From Emmonsiellopsis sp. PD_33 (taxonomy: Eukaryota; Ascomycota; Eurotiomycetes; Onygenales; Ajellomycetaceae), in the NCBI GenBank assembly GCA_032988165.1, contig JANTQF010000001.1, positions 248,001 through 312,000 on the forward strand: a stretch of 64,000 bases of DNA, in the 5' to 3' direction. Positions 25,930 to 36,665 of the stretch are shown here, piece after piece. The notes below the pieces were generated by a model. The model had not been told where the DNA came from. It saw nothing but the letters and a program-made list of their open reading frames with translations, and did not search any database. The position numbers and the translations under genes are program-made. The stretch's first letter is position 1; each line of letters starts with the position of its first letter.

Positions 25930-26490
25930 ATTTTTACTAATACTTCATTCAGGATTTTTCTGACATCATCTGACTACTGACTGATCTCACACACAAAGAT
26001 CAGCAGTTTCTATGATCTAAGGAGGCAGACAAGGCATTCATATACCTTAAATAGATGTTTGTCTCCATTCTGATGCTCATTGCATTTGACTCTGACTGTC
26101 TGATGGTGGTTGAAACAGACTCTTCTGATTATGTCATAAGTAATGCTCTCATACAATGAGATGATAAAGGCATCCTATGATCCTGTACATTCATGTCTAA
26201 GAAGCTTAGCCCTACTAAAGCTAACTATGAGATTTATGACAAGGAACTCCTTATCATCATCTAATATCTAGAAGAATGGAACTCTGAACTCTACAGTGTG
26301 AAAGACTTCAAAATTATTATAGATCATAAGAACCTCTAATATTTCATAATAACCTATAAACTCTCTAAATGCTAGATATACTAGGCTGAATTTCTCAGCC
26401 ACTTCCATTTCATAATTTATTACTATTCTAGCATAGAGAACTCCATGGCTAACACTCTCTCCCAATGTGAACAGGATATGCCTTCTGAAG
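25930..26490 (+). pseudogene. G1 RNase H remnant
   Basis: Contains MLIAFDSDCLMVVETDSSDY, then SNALIQ, KKLSPTKANYEIYDKELL and DFKIIIDHKNL, the usual Ty3/gypsy RNase H signature (the TDAS, NYEIYDKEL and TDHKNL blocks). Broken by stops. Confidence 0.85.
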
Positions 26491-26559
26491 ACTCCAATGC
26501 CCACTAGGCAAACCATAAACAGAGACTACTAAATCCATAGATTCTCAAAGAATCCAAAG

Positions 26560-27860
26560 TAATACTACATGGAGTAATATATGTCTTGCCTGTTACCCTG
26601 CTAATTGTGACTGCCTCATCCTCACTTCAGGGACTCTGAGATACTACTGCTGCCTCCAATGAATGTCTTTAAATAATGATTCAGATCATCTGAGATAAAG
26701 CTCACCATTTTCTGCCTAAACTTCAAGCCTGTGTTGATATCACTGAATGCTCTATAGACCTCAACTTCTAACTATACTTCTAGGGGAGGCAGTGGGTTCC
26801 TGATTCAGAACTATTATGCACCTAAATCATACAAGAAACTCATGATTCTCTGATGACTGGCTACCCAGACCACAAAGTACTCTACCAAATTTTATCTCAA
26901 AATTTCTACTGGCCCAACATGTCTCAGAGCATTCAACAGTTCATCTGGAACTACAATGTCTGCTGATCTGTCATTGCCTAGTGGGACCACTATTAAGATT
27001 TACTTAAATCTCTTCTGATCCCCAAACATGTCTGATGTGATATTACTATTAATTTTATAATAGACCTCTTCATGAGTAATAGCTGCAAGAATATCCTTAT
27101 CATTATTAACTATCTCAGTAAAGATATTATCCTTAAACTCTGTATGAAGATGAATGTGCCTGTAGTGGCTAAAGTCTTCCTCTAAAGTTCATTTTATCAT
27201 CAGTATGATCTATCCTATATAATTGTCTTAAACTGTAAGACCTAGTTCATTGGAGCTATCTGAAGCTGAATCTACTAGCTCCTCAAGATCTTCTGACACC
27301 TCTTAATTGCCTATCATCCTAAAACTGATAGCAGCACTGAATGTATGATTCAGATAACTAAGAACTACCTCCAAAAGTTTTATTCATATGCCTAGGACAA
27401 TTGGAATGAACTTCTTTTACATGCTAAACTTATAATCAATGGTCATAATATCATCAGCACTGATGTTAGCCTATTTTTCCTCTTGCATGATTATAACCTT
27501 AAAGTTCTTAATCTTACTGAATCATCTGAACCTTCCATTTTATCCTGCAGTCTGATTCAAATTGTGAATACCATCATCTTGAAACTCTAGTAAGCTCATG
27601 AGTGAGCTGAATTCTCCATGGCCAGTGCCTAGTAGAATCAACAAGACTGCATGAATGCCCACTGAAATCCTGCTGAACACTACAAGGCAAATAATAAGAT
27701 CTAGCTAGACCTCTAAAATATCACAACTAATTACCTGTCTTGCACACTTAACTACTGATATGCTAAGTACACTATCATTGAAGTCCTGAGAAGTCATAAT
27801 TACCACCTTGACATGCCACTCAGGATCCATAATGTGTTTCACACAAACCTGCTTCATAAA
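26560..27860 (+). pseudogene. G1 integrase remnant
   Basis: The zinc-binding part (26810-26965) reads HDSLMTGYPDH, then ILSQNFYWPNMSQSIQQFIW and YNVC: the HHCC motif with its first Cys changed to Tyr. The core follows with INYLSKDIILKLC and LLIAYHPKTDSSTECMIQI (norm HPQTDGQTER, including the second catalytic region). Inactivated. Confidence 0.85.
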
Positions 27861-27889
27861 GCCTCCACTAACCTGTTCTCCTCACAAGA

Positions 27890-28125
27890 GATCACTGACT
27901 GGCATCCACCTGACATTATTGAAGAAGACAATGAGATAGAATATGAGATTAAAGTCATCCTCAACTACTATCACTGTGAATGAGAATTTCAATACCTAAT
28001 GAAGTGGTTTGGATATGAAGCCCCTTCATGGGAACTAACCTCCATCCTGCAAGACACCACTGTACTCACCCATTATGAAGAGCTGCACCTACCTGATGAG
28101 ACTCTGCCTGCACTGTCTCATGTCT
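27890..28125 (+). pseudogene. G1 C-terminal chromodomain
   Basis: The frame reads EIEYEIKVILNYYHCE, a stop, EFQYLMKWFGYEAPSWEL, then TSILQDTTVLTHYEEL. This is a clear chromodomain (YLVKWKGY...WEP pattern), the module that lets chromoviruses recognise modified histones at insertion. Better kept than the rest of pol. Confidence 0.85.
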
Positions 28126-28164
28126 GATTTTCTGAGGCCTCCTGCCTGCCCTCTGAATCTGAAT

Positions 28165-28176
28165 AGGGGGGGATAA
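28165..28176 (+). other. Polypurine tract of G1
   Basis: The G-rich run aggggggggataa lies immediately before the 3' LTR start TGTGAAG, as usual for fungal gypsy elements. Confidence 0.8.
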
Positions 28177-28430
28177 TGTGAAGAGCTATACCCTTATACC
28201 CTATATCTATAGCTTGCCTGAACTTTGCCTAATCTCTGACTGCCTGATTGGATGCCTCTAACTAAGCCTTCATATGAATGTTTATCCACTCTGACCTCAT
28301 ATAATTCCCTTCTGTTTATATCATATGATCTTATGATTTCTTTTCCTTTTTCCTTCCTTTCTCTAGCAATTACAATCTTGATTCTAGCATATAGCTCACA
28401 CAATCCACTTATTGGAGTGCACCTGTTACA
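28177..28430 (+). repeat. 3' LTR of G1 (254 bp)
   Basis: TGTGAAGAGCTATACCC ... GTGCACCTGTTACA. Followed by GTAGG (28431-28435), matching 22857-22861. Confidence 0.92.
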
Positions 28431-28665
28431 GTAGGTAATCTACTGTGAAAGCTGATAAGAGGTAGATAATGAGATGAAAGAGAACTATAAGAAAACAGCT
28501 GAGATATCTCATTCCTATATAGACTTGAGTGGTGTGGGATAGGTATAATAGTAGCTTTATGAGAAAGTAAGACTATTATTAAAGGTAAGAGAGTATACTT
28601 AGAATTAGTTAGACCTTAAACCTAGCTTCACACATTAAGAAAAGAAAGAAATAGCATGACAAGAT

Positions 28666-29575
28666 GCATCACAGTGATTCATCTAGTTCTACTAGAAAAT
28701 AGTAAAGATAGTAGCTTCATAAAGTAGTGGAAAGAGAAGAAATGATACAATTAGGTACATTATAGTAATTAACTAGATTAGAATACTAGCTGTACTAGGA
28801 GAGAGAAGGAAAGAGTAATATACATTGCAATAAGTTATCATTAGACTGTAGTGTATAATAAATAGTTGGTAGAGTACATCACAGTAATAAATCAAGTTAT
28901 ACTTGAGAATAGACACAACATCAGCTTCACTAAAGTGTTGCAAAGAGGAAGGGTAGTAATAGAAAATTACATCATAAGAAGGAATGATATTATAATGCAG
29001 GATAGATACAAGGCCAGCTTCATCACAAGAAAGAATGATAGAGTAAAGTATATCACAGCAAGTAATCAGATTATAGTGTAGGATAGACATAATATCAGCT
29101 TCATAATATAATAAGAAAAGGAAGAAAGAAAACTTAAGATACATTATAATAATAGATTAAGCTATACTTAGGAATAGATCTAATACCAGCTTCATTATGC
29201 AATGAGAAGAAGAAGGACAGCAACATAAGATACATCATAGTAATAAATTAGATTATACTTAGGAATAAACCCAACAGCAGCTTTACTATGCAATGAGAAG
29301 AGAAAGAGCACCAACAGGATCTTAGAAGATTACATTTCAGAAAGTAATAATATTATGGTAGAGGATAGATGTAGTATCTACCTTAATAATATTAAGAGGA
29401 AGAATAGTAAAGTAGAGTACATCACAGCAAGTAATTTAATTATGCATGAGGATAAACACAACTTCAGCTTTACTAATCATTAAAGAAGGAAATAGAATAG
29501 TAAAGCAAAGTGCATCATAGCAAGAGAATAGATTATACAGTGAGGATAGATATAACTCAGCTTCACCCATGGCAT
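28666..29575. repeat. Minisatellite, about ten units with period near 91 bp
   Basis: Units start with a block like tacatcacagtaataaat and end with a block like aacatcagcttcac. Starts lie near 28666, 28757, 28822 (poor), 28874, 28966, 29049, 29138, 29230, 29326, 29419 and 29510. Spacing is mostly 89-93 bp, once about 83, so most units shift frame and a repeated protein is unlikely. The 123-codon minus-strand frame at 28773-29144 covers three or four units and is probably incidental. Confidence 0.8.
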
Positions 29576-30100
29576 CATCAATCTAATTCTAGTGGAGGAA
29601 TTGAGTTAAATCCTGAGCAAAATTGAGTTGAACCTTGAAATGAGAATAAGGTCAGTTTTGATGTTCTGCCTGTCAAGCCTATTTTGAATAATTCCTACTC
29701 TGATAAATTAGAGTGCATAATTTCTGAATCCAATTCTGATTCCAGACCTAATTCTCCAAAAAATAGAGTTAGAGTTAGTAATAGTAGATGCAAACAAGGA
29801 GGAGAATAATATACCTAGAGATATATATTACTTGACCCTGAGGTCTAGTTGAAGAGAGGACAGATAGATGTGAAACTCAAGCCAGTGATGAAGCCAGCCA
29901 TACTCTTGAATCTATAATGTGGTATGATTACTTCATGTGCAGCTAATATATTAAAGCTGGTAAATATCAATAGATGACACCTACTACATCATTAAGTTAA
30001 AATAGTCTCTATTAAGCTAATGAAATAGATTTATAGAGCTACTGAGCTTTTATTGGAGAAATTAATGTTACTATATTAGACTTAAATTTACTATATTTTG
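29576..30100 (-). pseudogene. Decayed F-box-like N-terminal region, unit F8
   Basis: The minus strand near 29970-29880 resembles the post-F-box segment of unit F2 (a CATACCACATT... / tatggctggcttcatcac pattern, peptide like YGWLHHW). The upstream box at 30461-30490 is about 400 bp before it. The unit's body may be what was replaced by the minisatellite and split by G1. Low certainty. Confidence 0.3.
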
Positions 30101-30460
30101 AGGCCTGGGCAAGAAACTATCAATAAACTGAGATAATAATGTGAAATATTATTTAAAAAAGAACTACTATGTGTAAAAATTGAGAAGTTATATAGAGATG
30201 TGTAAAAGGAAGAAAACATAGCTGAAGAGGATGAAATTATAAAAGTGATAATAAATATAAAGTTAGTTGGTAGGTTTTTTTAGAGTGGGAAGAGTCAAAA
30301 AATAAAATAATAGCTAAGTCTCATTTGAAATAACACATTTCTTTATCTTAATATATTACTTGATGGAAGGAAAATCCACATGAGTAGAAGATTAGTATTC
30401 TAAGAATAAAGAAGAAGAGTAAAGAAGAAAACTTAAGAAAAATTGGGAGAAGAAAGGATA

Positions 30461-30490
30461 AAGATGAATACTAAGTAATTAGTACATTAG
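30461..30490 (-). repeat. Conserved upstream box (copy 5)
   Basis: Plus-strand form aagatgaatactaagtaatt then agtacattag, as at 10102 and 12307. Confidence 0.6.
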
Positions 30491-30639
30491 TTTCTAAAGA
30501 GTAGGACTATTGAAAACAGGGAGAGAGAAGAGGAGAAGAGTAAGATAAAAAGAGAGAGAGAAGAGAAGAAGAGTAAAATAAAAAGATAGAGAGAAGGGAA
30601 GAGAAGCTATTATTATAATTCATATAATTTCATAAAATG

Positions 30640-32110
30640 AAAAAGATAACTATTTTTTAAGAGAATAGTTCTAGAACTGGTATGGAAAAGAATTCTATAA
30701 AGAAATAAGAAGACAAAAAACTAACAAACTTTAAAATTAGAGGAGCTAAATGTAGTTATTACTTGAATTAGAAAGCTTTACCTAAATATATCCTTATTTA
30801 GAGAGATAGATGTTTTGAAGATAGAAATACTAATTCTGCAGCTTCTTAATGAGCTACTGTAAATTCAAAAGTAAATCTTTATTCATGTAAATTATATTTT
30901 CATTCATGTTGGCCAGGGTGTAATTTGCAGCTCCATGAGGACTAGACTCTTTAATTAACATGATATATAGCTGATTGCCAGAGTTAGTAATACCAATGAA
31001 AAGTAATAAGTAAATGAAAATATCTTAATAGCTAATTCTATACTCTGAATTTATGTAAATAATTTCTATACACTCCTTAGCAAACATTCCATCACTTCAC
31101 AAAAGGAATATTCTGATTGAGTAAAAAGAGAGTCCACATGGCTGAGAGTAAGTATAGAACTGAAATCCTCCATTAAATGTAAGTTTATAATAGAGGACTC
31201 CTAGGATGTTATGTTTGATCTATTGAAGTATTTCCTCAGTATGAGTAGTAAGAATGATTGTATGAAAAGCCATATCAGATGAATAATCAGTTAAAGATGT
31301 AAGATATGTATAAATAATACATTTAGTGCTGTTAGAGTAGATAATCTTTATTGCATTAATATAGTTATATAGGAATTTAGCATCCTCAGGTATAGTTGAT
31401 TTGGTATAGATGAGTTTGCAGGATTCAAGAGTATATATACTGAGTATTAGTAGGTTCTTTTTGCATGTATAAAGTAGATTCTTGCCAATCAGATATGAAG
31501 TACTATTATTCTCTAAGAACTATAACTACTATTCTCTGATATTAAGAGAGATGATATGAAAACTAATAGTAAATAATATATTATTTATTAATAGCTTTAA
31601 AATAATAGGAATCAATAATATAGTGAATCTACCTGGCCAGGAAACTAGAAAGACTCAAACATATGATATCCTAAATGTTAAGAAGAAGTTTAGCAGACCA
31701 AAATGTGTTGTAAAGAGGCATCTCATAGAGCTGAGTAATTTTATTACTAGTATAGATTTACTAATATAAGGTCATATTGTCCAACCAGGCTATATATTTA
31801 CCCCCTATTTTGAGAGAGGGTGTATTTGAGTATCTCTAAATTATAGTTAGCTTGCCACAGGAGAACTTGCAGAATGTGCAATTTATAAACCTGAGAATTA
31901 ATAATAGTATATAAAAAAGAGCCAGAAAATAATATATTTAGAGATGTATATAGACTAGGTCTAAGTTCTGATTTGATTGATATAAATTGAGCTATAAACA
32001 GCAGCTAATAATGCAAGTATCCATACTCTTCAATCTATGAAGTAGCATACTTATTCTATGTGTTGTTGACAGCCTGCAGGATACAGACTTCATGGAGCAG
32101 GAGATATTAA
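30640..32110 (-). pseudogene. Decayed F-box-like/propeller-like paralogue, unit F9
   Basis: The minus strand near 32080-31980 contains a stop followed by AVNNT, a stop, NKYATSQIEEYGYLHY. This aligns with LINNEWNKYV of unit F5 and, beyond it, with the post-F-box part of F2. The LIGKNKLY-like motif is at about 31495-31440 (plus-strand cttgccaatcagatatgaag). The upstream box is at 32813. Stops throughout. Confidence 0.4.
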
Positions 32111-32149
32111 AGTACTAATACCAGATAGTCAGTATTAAGATACTAAGCT

Positions 32150-34240
32150 GAATCAAAATGATGAGAGGGTAGATTTTAAAGAGATACTTCTTGAGATTTT
32201 GAATGATCATCTATTATTTGAGTTGTTGAGAAACTAGTAAGTAATATTAATAGAAGAAAAAGTCTTAAGGGCTTATCTATATAAATTAAATATAATCAGT
32301 ATAATTCTGGGTTTGTTTTGATCTTTACATACATCCTAGATTACATCTAATTAATATTAGTGTATAGGGAAACACATCTGATGTCTGGGATGTTGCCAAA
32401 TTCTAACAATGAGGGAGATCAGATTAGTACTATAGAAACAACAAAAAAAAAGAATATGAGGTTTAAGTGGGGAAAAGGAATGAAAAGGATATAAGATACA
32501 TCATATGTAAGGCCAAGAAGGTAGAAATAGAAAGTAAAAAGTTTGAAAAGCAGTGAAAAAGGTATAGGATATGATACTCACTGAGATGATTGCTTTAAAG
32601 TGTTTAGATAAGAATAGATGAAGAGAATTAAAGATAGTAGAATATAAAGATATGAGTAGATTAATAAGACTAGGTAATTAATGTACCTGAATAATACTGT
32701 AGTTTACTGGGAGGTAGATTTGTTGAGCTTGTTAGCTAATATACTGCATAACATATAGAGTGCAGAGAGATAAATGGAAAAAAATAGTAGTAAATAAGAA
32801 GAAAAAAATGCAAAAGATAAATACTAAGCAATTAATACATTATAAATAGAGTTGGAGATTTAAGGAGTTCATGAAGATTCTTGGGTTCTTATTCCTTAAC
32901 TGTAATGTGATGGAGTTCATAATTTTAGATATATAGATCTTTCATTAATTTGTGCATTACTAGAAGCTAATTCTAGAGGCTACAGAGCTCTTCTTGAATC
33001 TTGAAGAAGGTTAATGAGAATGAATTGAGAGAGTAGAATCAGAAGCTTAGTTCTTTGATTTTCAGTTCATAGTTCTTCTACTTTAAATTCACAATGAGAC
33101 TCTTAAAATCTCAAATAGAGGTCTTTAGGAATATCTCTCCTTGAAGTGGTTTCTTCCCCTTATCTTATGATTTATCCCAACTATGTGAGAGCATTGAGAA
33201 ATCAGGGGAGGTAGAGACCCCTACTTTAGAGACTGGCCTATTATTAAGGAGAGTTTTGAGTTTGTGAGTGCAGAGCTTGAGTCTATTAACCTTGTATTAT
33301 ATGGACATGAGCTTGCAATCACATCTTTTTGAGGCAAGAAATAGTATTGAGATTGAACTTGAATCCCTTGTGGATTAACCTCTTCTTGAGGGTTTTAACA
33401 ATGTTATGACCTTTGAAAGAGGATTAAAAGGAGTTTTCAATGAAATCTAGAGCAAACAGACTATATTATATAGCACCATGAAAGCTATTAGTTAGATAGG
33501 TCACATTTCCATCAACCTTCATTCTCTGGGTATTAATGTAGGGTAATGTCATACTCCCCCTCCTCTCTCATTGATGCTGGTTAAGTGGTTTTAGGGACAG
33601 TAAGTTATATTGTTATTATAAACTGAGTATTAGTGAAAAGTGAATGATAAGAATCTATAAATATTTTATTAGTATTTTAATCTTTGGATCTTTATTCTTT
33701 TTTTTTTTGTGAGTCCTGAGGATGATACAGCTGTGTTGACAGTAGGTATTAAGCTGTAATAAAATAAAGATAGAAAGTTAACTCAGTCTGACATGTAACT
33801 TAATGTGCTGAAGATACTCTCCCTTGAGCAAAATACTAAAACAACATGTAATTTAATCTGAATAATATGATATTTATGTATATTTATCACTAAAGAATTA
33901 TGGGACCAAGATAAAGAATAGAAATGAAGAAGAAAGAGAAGAAAATAAAGAATACTTACTGTAATTAGATAGTATTATGTGGAGTTTCTAACTGGAGGTG
34001 TGTAAAAATAGATGCTGAAGAAAGATAATAAACAGGGATGTACTGTAAAGAGTCAGAACACTATAAATAAAGGAAAAGAAATACACACATTAAAAAAGTC
34101 AAGATAGATATATAAAAGAAATGATATGAAAAGAGAGAATTAATAGTAAGATTAATATGATAGGATATAAAGAGTTATATCTAACTATATGTCTATTTAA
34201 TATTTCAAGAGTCTAAATGAAAAAAAAAGAAAAATAGTAG
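32150..34240. other. No recognised gene
   Basis: AT-rich sequence with the array's upstream box (32813-32841) and, from about 32880 to 33640, a less AT-rich piece I cannot assign. At 33550-33585 the minus strand shows a purine-rich run followed by GTATGACATTACCC, which could be the edge of an LTR, but I find no second LTR or pol sequence. There is a run of T near 33700. Confidence 0.4.
32813..32841 (-). repeat. Conserved upstream box (copy 6)
   Basis: Plus-strand form aaagataaatactaagcaat then taatacatt, about 0.7 kb upstream of unit F9. Confidence 0.55.
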
Positions 34241-34249
34241 TATGACTAT

Positions 34250-36080
34250 AACTAAAGAATTACCTGATAACTAGGGTAGATTCATATGCTTACCCTTGCT
34301 TGGATTCAGTGCTGATGAGAGAATTGGAGGCTAAGAGGAATATATAAACATTAGTTTCTTTTTAGAAGATGATGGGTTCCTTTAATATAAAGAAATTAAT
34401 TGATGGAGAAGCCAAGTGTGTTTGAAACATCTTAATGATACTTAGAATGACTCTCATTGTTAAGTTAGTAGGAGAAGGGTATTCTATCTTTAAAGTCAAT
34501 CAGAAGTGAAGTAGATGGCTTGATAGAGAATTATTTAATAAGCTATTCTACTAGGTTAATTATATCTATTTACTGGTGTGTAAAAGTTTTGTTACTCTAT
34601 AATAGAAATGTGATGCTGATTGCAAGATTGAGATTAAGAGTTTTAATAGAAAAAAAGAGAAAAAACCCTTCACTGAGTGTTAAATGAAGAATGAAGTTGT
34701 GTGAGCAATTAAAATTGAGATGCTAGAGAATATTACTGCTATTACTATTAATAACTATTATTCTAATATAGTATTAACTCTAATTATCTACATTATCACT
34801 ATCAAGAAGAGAGGCAAGAAAGATCAGCCATTCAGTGCCATTAAATAGGATGCACTTAATTGCATTGAGAAAGAATTTAGTAAGCTCTGGGAGACCCTAG
34901 GTGTAGAGATACTGACTGAATTGAAAATTAAATGTGCTGAAAAAATAAGGTTTATTAGTATAAATATAAAGCTTACTGTAGCTAATTAAATATAAAATGC
35001 ATTTAGAATCTTCTAATGAGAGTAGTTATTCCCTAGTCTTTATATTGATGATAATAGTACTACAAGAAAGTAATATTCATTAGCTATTTATAGAGATAAT
35101 ATAATCAAGAGACATTGAGATCAAATAAACCTTGGAGAGTAATTCAGCTGCATTTACACACACAAGATACTCATATTACTAATGAGGATTGATATGAACT
35201 CTACTAAAATATTATTAGAAATACTCTTTTAATTACATAGAGTGCAGCTATCATCATTGCCAATTTACTAATATACTGTATTATTATGAAATCATGCTAC
35301 ATAATTGCCTGCTATGACCAGCCTAGGAGCCTGTATGTATTATTAATGTATAGTGGCCTTGTCTTGATGAAAGATATTAAAGGTTTTTGCTGGAGAATAT
35401 AAAGTCAGCTATATAGTAAGTAATGAAACATTAAATAACATATTAAGAGTAATGTATTTCCTCATTCTTTACTTAGGTTCAAGTGAGGTAAATTAGGCCT
35501 TAAACTGCAGTCAGTAATAAAACAAGCTATTTTTGTGGATCCATGCTATAATGCTTGCATTCAAGAAGTGATTAAAATATAAAAGATTATAGGCCTCTAT
35601 AGGGGAGAGATACTTGAGGATCAAAAAGATGCACTTTAGAGGAAGATGGAGTAAGAGATTCCTGGGGTTTGTAGGGAAGCTTAATTAGCTGGGGTTCTGT
35701 ACTGTCTGGTTGCCAGCCATTTTTACCCTGAGCAATGATATTATAATGAAATGTAAAAGATTAATAATTTCTATATAAGTAATGTTAGTTTTACTTTATA
35801 TTTGTGTACTATATGCACTTGAGAATCAACAGGCTGTGAAGCCAGCAATATATAGCATAGAGGAGGGGTAAGTAACTAACTACTATAGTAAGTAAATTTA
35901 ATTGATATCAGAAGAAAAAAGAGAAAAGATCTTAAGATATATACAGCCATGAGCTGCCCAGTAACATGCTATTATCATTATTATACACTTTTGTGGTGTG
36001 CTTTATAGCCACACTTTAATTGAATAACACTGAGGACTCACTGTCAAGTGAGAATAATGTGCTTTACTTATAGTTATTTG
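34250..36080 (-). pseudogene. Decayed paralogue of the F-box-like array, unit F10
   Basis: The minus strand carries the array's C-terminal signature (YYRVTKLLHTSK near 34615-34580, compare the equivalent region of F3 and F5) and propeller-like fragments near 35340-34930. The N-terminal F-box is not readable. The upstream box is at 36137-36166, next to the G2 insertion. Confidence 0.35.
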
Positions 36081-36136
36081 TTGAACTCAGAAATAAATAC
36101 TCAAATAAAGAAGAAAGAAAGGAATAGTGAAGTAGT

Positions 36137-36166
36137 TAAAGATGAATACTAAGTAATTAGTATATT
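36137..36166 (-). repeat. Conserved upstream box (copy 7)
   Basis: Plus-strand form aaagatgaatactaagtaat then tagtatattg, upstream (minus strand) of unit F10 and about 160 bp from the G2 LTR. Confidence 0.6.
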
Positions 36167-36328
36167 GAATTAAGAGTGCTAAAGAGAGGGAGTAAATGGA
36201 AAGATAAATAAGACCTAAAGAAATATAGAGATAGAAAGAGTAAGGTAATAGAGAGAGTAAGTCACTTAATAAACTATAGTTAGTAGTAGATGCAACTATG
36301 TGTCTATAAAGTAATATATAGATTCTAG

Positions 36329-36647
36329 TGAAGTGGGGACAGGGTGTGCACATCAGGCAGCACTGAACAGGGCAGTGGCAAACACAAGAAAAGAATTGAT
36401 ATCAATGTCAAAGTAGAGAAATGTATTGGCAATCTATAGTACAAAATAACACAGTAATAGAATGATAAGGTAACACACAAAAGAAACAAAAGATCTATCT
36501 CAAAGAAGCATACACATGCATGAGAAATCCATGAACAAACAGATGATGTCTTGCAATGAAAGGAAAATATCTATCTTCATGACTGTGCTTAGTGGCAAAA
36601 AGCCTTGGCAAAAAATTGATCTGACCTGATGGTAGATCCCCACCACA
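36329..36647 (-). repeat. 3' LTR of G2 (319 bp)
   Basis: In the minus sense starts TGTGGTGGGGATC and ends CCCCACTTCA. Matches 47365-47683 and, inverted, 466-782. Confidence 0.92.
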
Positions 36648-36665
36648 TATCTTCCCTCCCCCTGA
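36648..36665 (-). other. Polypurine tract of G2
   Basis: Minus-strand aggggGAGGGAAGATA-type run abutting the LTR start, equivalent to 451-465. Confidence 0.7.

Larger units (their letters stand above)
22862..28430 (+). mobile_element. Ty3/gypsy retrotransposon with chromodomain, family G1, full length but mutated
   Basis: A structurally complete 5.57-kb element: two LTRs of equal length (254 bp), internal gag-PR-RT-RH-IN-chromodomain on the plus strand, a polypurine tract before the 3' LTR, and an exact 5-bp target duplication GTAGG (22857-22861 and 28431-28435). Order and motifs are those of fungal chromoviruses, a class that copies itself by reverse transcription and targets insertion through its chromodomain. 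TGG-to-TAG and CGA-to-TGA stops run throughout, and the active-site Asp codons are now Asn, so it cannot move by itself. It interrupts the F-box-like array. Confidence 0.93.

Noticed and set aside
28773..29144. 123-codon minus-strand frame as a repeat protein
   Set aside because: The underlying minisatellite has periods not divisible by three, so the frame is not maintained across units.
8340..36080. Regional centromere
   Set aside because: AT-rich RIPped repeats fit fungal centromeres, but nothing in sequence alone distinguishes a centromere from ordinary heterochromatin; CENP-A mapping would be needed.
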